A DNA stretch of 64,000 nucleotides from Vanessa cardui (taxonomy: Eukaryota > Arthropoda > Insecta > Lepidoptera > Nymphalidae): the NCBI RefSeq assembly GCF_905220365.1, contig NC_061151.1:1978197-2042196 (forward strand). Reading direction: 5' to 3'. A program made the position numbers and the translations under genes. The notes below the pieces were generated by a model. That model did no database searches, was not told where the DNA came from, and worked only from the letters and a program-made list of their open reading frames with translations. Positions 22,846 through 34,800 of the stretch are shown in pieces; position 1 is the first letter of the stretch; each line of letters opens with the position of its first letter.

Positions 22846-25800
22846 CTAGAGGAAGTGCGCGGCGACGCCTAGCTGCAGGCCGGGCGCGGGCGCGTCGCCG
22901 GCGCGCGCGCGCAGCGGCACGCAGTAGTTGAGCTCGACGCGCGCCGCGCCGCCCAGACGGAGCGCCACGCCCGCGCCGCACGACGCGCGCGCCTCGCCCA
23001 GCGCCCCCAGCGCCGAGCCGCTCTCCTCTGCGACCGAGCCCACGTGCTTCATTTGTTTATTTAAATTCACTTGGTTGTAGGGCTATGTGCAAGCCCTCTA
23101 TTGTAACCACGAGATGACTAAACCCAAATAAAACAATATTTGATTGATCTTGGCGGTAGGGCTGCGTGCTAGCCCGCCTGCCCCCAGCGCCGAGCCGCTC
23201 TCCTCTGCGACCGAACCCACCAGAGCTTCATTTGCTTAAATTCACTTGGTGGTAAGGCTATGTGCAAGCCCTCTATTGGAACCACAAGATGACTAAACCC
23301 AAATGAAACAATATTTGATTGATCTTGCGTGCTAGCCCGTCTGGGTAGGTACCACCCACTCATCAGTTATTCTACCACCAAGTGATTTATTATTTTATTA
23401 TATTTAAATTCACTTGCTGGTAGGGCTATGTGCAAGCCCTATTGGAACCACAAGATGACTAAACCCAAATAAGACAATATTTGATTGATCTTGCGTGCTA
23501 GCCCGCCTGGGTAGGTACCACCCACTCATCAATTATTCTTCCACCAAATAACTCAGTATTTATATGTCCCGGTCTGAAGGGTGAGTGAGCCAGTGTAACT
23601 ACACACAAGGGACATAACATCTCAGTTCCCAAGGTAGTGTGCGTGAGATATATCCCATAGAAGAGTAGGGATAGCAAAACTGTTCACTTGGTGGTAGGGC
23701 TTTGTGCTAGCCCGCCTGGGTAGGTACCACCCACTCACCAATTATTCTACCGCTAAAAAGTACTCAGTATTGTTGTGTCCCGGTCTAAAGGGTGAGTGAG
23801 CCAGTGTAACTACACACAAGGGACATAACATCTTAGTTCCCAAGGTTGGTGGCGCATTGACGATGTAAGGAATAGTTAATATTTCTTACAGCGTCATTGT
23901 CTATGGGCGATGGTGACCACTTATCAGATGGTCCATATGCTGGTCCGCCAACCTATACCATAAAAAAAAAATTAAGCACACTTACAACATACATATTACA
24001 CACATTTATATTAAACTTTAAAAGTCATATAAAAGTTTGAAATGTACGTCAATTACAAGTGTACACAACATTCATTGAGTATGAATATTTATTTTACAAG
24101 TAATACAACAAACAACAACAACAACAGCCTGTAAATTCCCACTGGTGGCCTAAAGGCCTCTCCCTTGGAGGAGAAGGTTTGGAACATATTCCACCACGCT
24201 CTTCGAATGCGGGTATGTGGAATACAAATGTGGCAGAATTTCTATGAAATTTATCACATGCAGGTTTCCTCACGACGTTTTCCAAGTAATAATAGTTACA
24301 GTTACAGTGCAAATTTAAAAATTGTTTATATTATTTAATTTATTCAGAATAAATATACAAATTAAATTAAAGTAAATTCAAAATTAAATCAAAATCAAGA
24401 TTGTTGGGTGCCAGACGACGACGAGCATGGACAATGTCGATATGGCAAACGTTAATATTCTTACGGAGCCACTGTCTATGGGCGGACGTGACCAGTTACC
24501 ATCATGTGACGCATTGCTCGTCCGCCCACCAATGTCATAAGAAATGCACTTATTAATTTCTCATTAAGTATTTGTGCATTAATGTACATATGCCCTTTTA
24601 AAAAGTCTGGTCACCACTTATGAGTGCAACAAACCGCGTCATATTCTTCTCTGCTAAATCACTAAGGACAGTCTTTAATACTAAAATAAAATTATGGCTA
24701 TCAATTAAATTCAATATAAACACTAGTTAACTTAAATTGAAACCATTACAAGTGAGCACTGAGGTTTTAACTTTTAAGCTTTGGAACGACCTTAAGGCCT
24801 ACCTGTGGCCATTTATTATAATTATGTCTGAGAGTACTGATCTGAAGGCAATATGGTGGAACATGCAAAAATTGATCATGTCAGTCACTTGAGAAAACAC
24901 AACAAAAGTTCTCAATCATCAGATCCAAGTCGCTGAGGCCGAATACGGGATACGATAGAGAGAATTAAATTTCCGAATAAACTTACCGGGTTTTGCGAGG
25001 CAGCCTGCATTTAGGAACAAGTGCGATCTGAATAGTTCCCCTAGCCCGCCCTTGCCTGGTTGGAAGGGAAGGGGAGCGTATACGTGCAATCCTGTTGCCC
25101 AATATGCCTGTTTGGGAATTAAATATTTATTTTAGATTAATAATCGTTGATTGTTTGTGCTATTTTGTAAAATTAAATACATATACCTTTTTTAAGTGTT
25201 ACCAGTAGTGTGTCATTGAATTGAGAAGGTCAAGAATGAAGGCTGTATAGTACGACACAAAATATAGCATCGGCAAAATTCACATCCGAATTTAGTACGC
25301 TCTTCCAAATTATCAATTCTTATATCTTATGTGATCTCTATACAAACGTAATAACTTGTATTATCATATGACCTAATACATTCTTAAAATTCACACTTCG
25401 ATTTACACGCACTCGCTGTCTCGGGTTGCATTGACGCGAGAATCTATAGCGACGAATAGCGTCGAATGGCGCGATAGGGTGATGTTTCTATTGGTTGTGT
25501 GAATCGGCAGTAATCTACTTTCTAATATGCTTATACTTGGTAGTACTCACCATATATACAGCCAAATAGAAATACTGACTAGGATTTCGTTTCGGAACAA
25601 AGACTTTTGTGGCGCTCTGATATTTCTTACAGCGACAATGTATGGTGATCACTTACCGTCAGATCTACCATTAGCCTACTGGCATTCCTATTTTATAAAA
25701 TACTAATTGACCCCTACGGTTTCTCTCGTGTTTTAAGAGTTGGTTGGCATATTTTAGGCAAAAACATAGTTATTGGAGTACAAGTTAGCTGCATAGCAAA

Positions 25801-28800
25801 TATCCTCAAATTCGAAGAACGACAGACAGACAGACAAAGTTACTTTCACATTTATAATATTAGTATCTCTTTGGCTAATTCCACAGTCCCCAATTTTCGA
25901 AACATCTTGTCACATGTTTAATTCGAGAAACTTGAAAACAGCACTGTTCCACTCGAAACGTGAAGTTTGGTCACATTAATCAAACCACCATACATATTAT
26001 ATAAGGCATGCATGTCCTCACCGTTCCACCCAACGCGTGGTTATCAGCATGCGGCCCAACGCCTCTCTGCCTGAAACCGCGAACAGTCGCCGGGCCCCCC
26101 AGGTAGAAGTGATCGGGTATGTCCGTGCCGTACACATCGTGGAGTACGCCTAGAGCCCCCGATGCTTGAACTACCTACAAACAAGACATTTTGGTCAACA
26201 ACAACAACAGCCTGTAAATATCCCACTGCTGGGCTAAGGTATCCTCTCCCTTTGAGGAAAAGGTTTGAAACATATTCCACCACGCTGTTCCATTACGGGT
26301 TGATGGAATACACATGAGGCAGAAATTCTATGAAGTTTGTCACATGCAGGTTTCCTCACGATGTTTTCCTTCACCGCAGAGCACGAGTTGAATTATAAAG
26401 ACAAATTAAGCACATGAAACAGCGGTGCTTGCCTCGGTTTGAATCCGCAACCATCGGTTAAGATGCACGCGTTCTAACCGCTGGGCCATCTCGACTCTTA
26501 AAATTACGTAAATTTCTCACAGCTGGGCTAAGGCCTCCTCTCCCTTTGTGGAGAAGGTTTGAAACATATTCCACCACGCTGTTCCATTACGGGTTGATGG
26601 AATACACATGCGGCAGAATTTTGATGAAATTAGACACAAGCAGGTTTCCTCGCGATGTTTTCCATCTCCAATTCTGATCTGAATTACAAACACAAATTAA
26701 CCACATGAATATTCATATCATAGTCAGTGGTGCTTACCTGGGTTTGAACCCGAAATCATCGGCTAAGATGCACGCGCTCTAACCACTGGGCCAAGTCAGC
26801 TCACTTTTGAACCAAAAAACATCTTAATATCCTCAAAACCCTGTACTCACAACACCAGGCACGATCTCCTTGTTTGCCTCCGCCTGTAACTCCGTGCGGA
26901 TGTTGGCAACGCCACCCCCGAGCCCCGCCAGCTCGCTGGTGAACTGCACCCACGTGCCCCGTGTTGGGAACACGACCTCGTCCCGGTGGTCGACGGTTAC
27001 GATGTGGCGGATAACGGACTTCATTTGAGGACCTTTTGGTGTCAAAAATATTGGGTAATCCAGCCATAGAATTGAGACAAATATCCGGGTGATAGTGCGT
27101 GTCAAAATATTTAGAATATTCTAGTAATTGTTACAACAACAACAAAAACAGCCTGTAAATTCCCACTGCCGGGCTAAAGGCCTCCTCTCCCTTTGAGGAG
27201 AAGGTTTGGAACATATTCCACCACGGTGTTCCAATGCGGATTGATGGATTACACATGTGACAGAATTTCTATGAAATTTGTCACATGCAGGTTTTCTCAC
27301 GATGTTTTCCTTTACCGCTAAGCACGAGATGAATTATAAAGACAAGTTAAGCGCATAAATCAGCGGTGCTTGCCTGGGTTTGAACCCGCAATCATCGGTT
27401 AAGATGCACGCGTTCTAACCACTGGGCCACCTCGACTCCAGTAATTGTTAACTTCTTCAGGAACCTTCAGGTACCCAAATAATTTAAAGTTAAAAAATAT
27501 TTTGGTGTAATTGATCGTCAACGTACAACCAAAACTAATAAGCCTAGGAAGCCGAAATATTGAACATTCGTTTATTGCATAACGTAATCATAATATAAAA
27601 AAATTGATTATCATAAATTTTATCTTTTAAAGGAGTAAATGGACATGAATTTTCGAACCGACAAATATATAAACTCTCATTCTCTTGAGTTATTTTGGTT
27701 GTCATCGATTTAGCTTAAAATATCTTAAGACTTGAAGATATAAAAAAACACTTAAGAGCTTGGAATCCTATCGGGCGTGTACAGTCAGAGTAAGAAAACC
27801 TTCGTCAGTTTTCAAATTAATTCCTTTATCAAGTCTTAAAGTCTTAGTACCTTTTGAATCTAAACATCAAAAAAAAGGTAAAGCAGATTATCGCTCATAC
27901 TGAGCACACGAAAATAGATCTTAAGGTGACGAACCTTTTCTTATCCCAACTGTAGATATTTTAGCTCAGAAACAAAACTAAAAGGTATTAATAGTCATCA
28001 AGTAAGAAAAGACATCAAACTTTTTATTTCATAAAGGTTGTATTTTGTCTTCTTCTTTCATATGCCAAATTTTTGAGAACAGAAAGAGCCGAGTATAGTT
28101 TTGCCATACACATATTGTATTACTCACCACTGCTCTCCCGCACTTTGAAACTCGTTGACTTGCTGAGGACCGAAGTGTCGCGGACGATCCCCTCCCATTG
28201 CAAATTATGTTTTGTCTGCAACAATCACAATCGCTTATGTCCACTGCATACAATACACGAACGATAATCCATACCCATTGGGTAGCCATCTGATCTTCTC
28301 AAGAAATCAATTGCTAGTCTGAAGCCACGAACACCGTTTTCCAATCGAGAAGCTTTCGGATTTGCTGGCGTTTTAAGGTTAAAAAAGTAGTAATATCCTT
28401 ATTTTGAACACTTGAACATGCAAACTTGATTGATTTGATCATGGATGACATACATAATTACTTTTGCCTTCATAATATTTGTATAGATTACGAAATACAA
28501 ATTATTTTGACAGATATATCTTTATTTATAATACGATTATTTGACAATAGACAACTTTAATTTGATTCACTAATTAATAGAACTTTAAAGTGGTTTATTT
28601 GCCTTTACTCATTCTTGGATTGGAATGGACATTACGAGATGTTTATAATTTACAAATCGCTATTTACAGATCAGAAGACTACCAATAACAGATAGTAGAT
28701 TCATTAAAAAATACAAACGTAGTATCCATTTTAAATTTCTTGTTACATATCGACAATCTCCAGTGAAAATTTACGTTTTCTTCAAATTTTTTTTATATTA

Positions 28801-31800
28801 GACCACGTGACACATTTTTTTAATGAATTTAAACATCTGTGATAATTGTCACATAAAATGCCAATGACTATCGTTATTATTTAAGAAACTCCAAATGGTC
28901 GGAATAGTTGATATTTTATTTTGATATTTAATTTATAAATTTCTACAAGCTAAATAATTTAACAAAAAGGAATTTCGTTAAATCATTTAGATTGTTGTAT
29001 CATTATTTGGCGGTTTTGCTTGTTCATACCATTATAAAGTTATTACCATCTTAGCTCCTAAGGTTGGCGGCGCACTAACTGGGTAGTTACCACCCACTCA
29101 TCCAATATTCGCCAACCAAACGATGATGATGAGTGAGCGAGCCAGTGTAACTACAGACAAAGGACTTCGGAAAACACGTAAAGCTTTAGATCCTGTGTGT
29201 TAACACTTTTCCGGTCGTACTAGACATGTGATCTTATCGGATTATAAGAGCGAGAGATGTGTTCGTAAATATATGTTATAGAGATAACATGTGTTTACTA
29301 ACACATGTACATGTACTTCAATATGTCCTGCATAGCCAACTATGTTCCTTTCAGAATGACTGCTTTGTCCGATATCAGTCAGAACATCATCATCATCATG
29401 TACGACGTCACACAATCAATGGTACAGTCGAGTGCACATCACAATAACATCATCATGTATGACGTCATACAATCAATTGTACAGTCGAGTACACATCACA
29501 ATAACATCATCATGTATGACGTCACACAATCAATGGTACAGTCGAGTGCACATCACAATAACACCATCATGTATGACGTCACACAATCAATGGTACAGTC
29601 GAGTGCACATCGCAATAACATCATCATGTATGACGTCACACAATGGTACAGTCGAGTGCACATCACAATAACATCATCATGTATGACGTCACACAATCAA
29701 TAGTACAGTCGAGTACACATCACAGTAACATCATCATGTACGACGTCACACAATCAATGGTACAGTCGAGTACATATCGCAATAACATGATCATGTATGA
29801 CGTCACACAATCAATGGTACAGTCGAGTGCACATCACAGTAACATCATCATGTATGACGTCACACAATCAATGGTACAGTCGACTACACATCACAATAAC
29901 ATCATCATGTATGACGTCACACAATCAATTGTACAGTCGAGTACATATCGCAATAACATGATCATGTATGACGTCACACAATCAATGGTACAGTCGAGTG
30001 CACATCACAGTAACATCATCATGTATGACGTCACACAATCAATGGTACAGTCGAGTACACATCACAACAACATCATCATCTATGACGTCTTACAATCAAT
30101 GGTACAGTCGAGTGCACATCGCAATAACATCATCATGTATGACGTCACACAATGGTACAGTCGAGTGCACATCACAATAACATCATCATGTATGACGTCA
30201 CACAATCAATGGTACAGTCGAGTATCACAAGTCGAACTCACCGCAGGGGAAGTCCTGAAAGCGACGTCCAATAGCAGACCTCGATCAAGCAACTTGTATC
30301 CCGACCATGGGTATTCGTGATTCTGTTGGTACACCGTCGCTGACAGACTGTAGGACGGCATACTTGTGTTATAACACTTAGAAATGTATATACCTACCAT
30401 ATATACCATATGATGTATATACTCACTAAAGAAAAAGGTTCTCAGCGTTTGATTATATATCATCAAGTCAGCGATAAATGCTTATTTACAAAAACTTTCC
30501 TAAACTTTCCTTGGTGGTAGGGCTTTGTGCAAGCCCGTCTGGGTAGGTACCACCCACTCATCAGTTATTCTACCGCCAAATAACAGTACTCAGTATTGTT
30601 GTGTTCCGGTCTGAAGGGTGAGTGAGCCAGTGTAACTACAGGCACAAGGGACGTAACATCTTAGTTCCCAAGGTTGGTGGCGCACTGACGATGTAAGGAA
30701 TAGTTAATATTTCTTTCAGCGTCATTGTCTATGGGTGATGGTGACCACTTACCGTCAAGTGGCCGCCAACCTATACCATAAAAAAAACTCTTCTCCTCAA
30801 AGGAGTCCTTAGCCCTGCATTGGACTATTTACAGAGTTATAAAAAGAAGATAAATGAATGAATGAATATTTGACGACATAAGTTTGGTTGCCGTTATCTT
30901 TTCGTTCAGTGACGAACTAAGGAACTACGGAGCGAAAGATCGGGGGATCTAGTTCGCGCAGTTCATCTGTGGGAACGTTCTTTTGAACTAGATCAATCGC
31001 GAACTACACAACACTACACTGTACTGTAAGCCGAATCGATTAAAACGTGACTCACACTGAGCCGAGATGGCCCAGTGGTTAGAACGCGTGAATTAACCGA
31101 CGCTTACGGGTTCAAACCCAGGCGAGCACCACTGTACATTCATGTACTTAATTTGTGTTTATAATTCATCTCGTAATCGGAAAGGGAAACATCGTAATGA
31201 AAATATGTCTAATTTCATAGAGGCCACATATGTTCCATACCCTCTCATTTCAGTGCCTCCTTAAAAGGGAGGGGAGGCCTTAGCCCTTAGAGGGAAATTT
31301 ACAGGCTGTACTCACACGGGGGTTAGGGGGCTGTGGGGATAGGGCTTCATCGCGGATATGTTGAAGTTTGACGAGCTGCGATGCCCCACGCTGTACTCAG
31401 CCGCGACCCTCTCCCCGCGCCCCAACACGTTTGGAAGCTTTACACCTGGAACGAGGAATCTTTGTAAAGCATTGACGACCTCCATGGTCGAGTGGTGTGT
31501 ACACCGGTTTTCATACGCCACTCTGAGGTCCCGGGTTCGATTCCCGGCCGAGTCGATGTAGATTACCATTAGTTTTCTATATTGTCTTGGGTCTGGGTGC
31601 TTGTGGTACCGTCGTTACTTCTGATTTCCATAACACAAGTGCTTCAGCTACTTACATTGGGGTCAGAGTAATGTATGTGATGTTGTCTCATATTTATATA
31701 TTATTATATTATTATTACGCTTCAAAAGTCACTTAACGACCTCTGTGGTCGAATAGTGTGTACACAGGTTTTCACGAGTACACCTCTCCGAGGTCGTCCG

Positions 31801-34800
31801 AGGTGGAGATTCGATATAATATTCTATATTGTCTTGGGTCTGGGGATTTATGGTACCATCGTTACTTCTGATTTTCCACAACACACACTTTAGCTACTTA
31901 CATTGGGATCAGAGTAATGTATGTGATGTTGTCCAATATTATTTTATTTTACTTACAAAACTCCAACAAAATATCACATAGATATCGACCAATGACGTCA
32001 CATTAATTCAAGGTCAAAGGTTGTTAATTAACTCCTCCTGCCATTGAAATATACTTCAGACATAAGAACTTACCCAGTACGAGATTTCCTTCGTTTTCAC
32101 TGACAGTTGTGTTGATACCGCCGACCACACGCGAGAGCTCCTTCACTTGGAAAGTTACCTGTCAAAGTTGATGAGAAAGTTACGGCTTCGACGATCTGTA
32201 AGGCAGACTACCTTAGGAAACACCTTTAGATATCTATATAGGAAACATTGAATATTTCTTACATCCAACGAGTCACTACCAATCAATCAATCAACATTCA
32301 AGTAAGCCTTTTAGTTAAACCAGTTCTGAATAATTACAAGACATTTTTTGGGTATTGTCCAAAATTTATTTCCAAAAAATATTATATAATATATGGGTAA
32401 AGTAACATCCCGTAATAATAATTATTCTAAGGCCTCCTTCAAAATCAAAATCAAAATATACTCTATTCAAGTAGATTTTTACAAGCACTTTTAAATCATT
32501 TAATAAACTAAATTAAGTGAAGCTACCACCGGTTCCGAATGCAGATTCTACCGACAAAAACCAACAAGAAACTCAATAGCTTTTTTCCTTTTTTATCCTT
32601 AAGTACCAAGATATTGTCCCTTGTGCTTATTACACTGGCTCACTCACCCAATAATGCGTAGTTTTACTGTTTGATGGTATAATATCTACAGAGTCGGATT
32701 TAAAGGTGTGGAGGCCCCGGGGCCACAAAGCAGTGAGGGCCCTAGACAAACAGAAGCGTGAACACCCAAATAATTATATTATTATGAATTAATTCGTTTT
32801 TTTTTTATTTCAATCAGTAAGCTATGAATTGTTTCGTATTTGTATCGTTAACTTTAAAATATTAAATAGTAACATTATTATAATTTGACTATATCTCAGT
32901 ATTTGTTAACTTGCTGAAAACTGTGGCCCCCTCTCATGTGGAGGCCCCAGGGCAGTTGCCCCGGTTGCCCTCCCCTAAATACGGCCCTGAATATCTAATC
33001 GATAATATTAGCTGAGTTGTTTTATACCTCTAAACCTTCCGGAGTCGCTCCCGGACCGCTTGAAACGTCGATAAAAACTCCGATATCTTTAAAACATCCC
33101 ATGGAGTCGAGGGCTCGTCGTACCTGTAAATGTTAAACAAACGAAAGTATCAATAAATGTTCAAGAAATTCCACATCGGGCAACAGTATAATCACGTATA
33201 GTCTATCCCAACCATAAGAGGAGATAAATAAAAATTTTAACAAAAAGAAAAACCGACTTCAAACAAAACACTATTTTAAAACAAAAGAATATGCACTAAA
33301 AAGTAATAAACATAATTGCGTATTCAACATATTTTTAGAGTCCTGCTCCAAATATAACAATAACTATAACTGCGTTACATAATCGTAAATCGACTTTTAA
33401 GTAGTCTAATATTTTTCATTTCATTTTACTTAGGACGAATCTTAAAAAAATTGTTGAATACGCAATTATTTGTATTACTTTTTAGTGCATATTTATTTGT
33501 TTTAAAATAATGTTTTGTTTGATGTCGGTTTTTCTTTTTGTTAAAATTTTTATTTATTGTATTTGTCGATGCTACATCTAAGTTGTGTCGTACTATACGT
33601 CGTTTGAGTCGAGATAGCTCAGTGGTTAGAACGCGTGCATCTTAACCGATGATTGCGGGTTCAAACCCAGGCAAGCACCGCTGATTCTGTGTGCTCGACG
33701 GTGAAGGAAAACATCGTGAGGAAACCTGCATGTGACAAATTTCATAAAAATTCTGCCACATATGTATTCCACCAACCCGCTTTGGAACAGACCTTCTCCT
33801 CTAAGGGAGAGGAGGCCTTTAGCCCAGCAGTGGGAATTTACAGGCTGTTGTTATTGTTGTATACGTCGTTTCGATTTACGCCTAGCATTACGAGAACCTA
33901 ACATGCCGTATGTACGAGACTGGCTGTATTAATTAATAGAACGTATCTTACTTTATGTGCTCTCAATATGACGTCTTCGAAGTCAGTCGCGTGGAACAAG
34001 TCATCGACTGTGCTCCTTACGATGTCATCTTTGGTCCTGCTAAGGCCGTCTATATGGACGCGGTCGACGCGAGCCTGAAATCATTAAAACCATAGACAAT
34101 TTCTATTTTTTAAAGTAATATATAGAAGTATAGAAGTATAGATAATTAATTATCTATACTTCTATACTAATATTATAAAGAGGTAAAATTTGTAAGTTTG
34201 TAAATTTTGATGTAGGGGGTAATCTCTGGAACTCATAATCCAATTCTAAATTTGTTTTAACTGGCAGAAAGATACTTTATACCTGATTGCTATAGACAAT
34301 AAATTGTTTCTATAACATGTATATTAACCGAGCTATCACAACTTTTGCCTAGCAAGTCGGAAAAAATACCTCATAAAACAGAATTATTTGCGTGCGCTGC
34401 CTAAACGGTTGCTTAAAATTAAAAACAATGTATTTCTACCTGGTTCGTCTTAATTATTTTTACAAAAAAGTCCGCGATACCATATCTCTATCTTTTATAT
34501 TTTATCTTTTATAATACTAATACACAAGCGAAGCCGAAGCGAAGCGGCCGCTAGTAATATAATAAATTAAGCTAATATAATCTATGCTGTTATTCGTTTC
34601 TGTGTTTATTCTCAGTCATCTCAAACACACTTTGATTAATGTAAAAATCAACTTATCTTTATATAAATAGGCGTTAATTCGGTGCTGAGATGGCGTAGTG
34701 GTTAGAACGCGTGCATCTTAACTGATGATTACGGGTTCAAACTCAGAAAATTATATGCTTAATTTCTGTTTTTAATTCATCTCAGCGGTGAAAGAAAACA

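Noticed and set aside
22733..23070. Other GC-rich open frames overlapping the SAMM50 last exon
   Set aside because: Shadows caused by high GC; only the frame giving VELNYCVP and GLQLGVAAHFL is conserved.
29393..30228. CRISPR-like array
   Set aside because: Units are contiguous near-identical 57-mers without variable spacers, in a eukaryotic intron.
29305..30320. Long overlapping open frames of 132 and 225 codons over a 19-residue repeat
   Set aside because: They follow from a 57-bp tandem repeat with no stop in any unit; the frame breaks at the two 53-bp units and no gene-like sequence flanks them.
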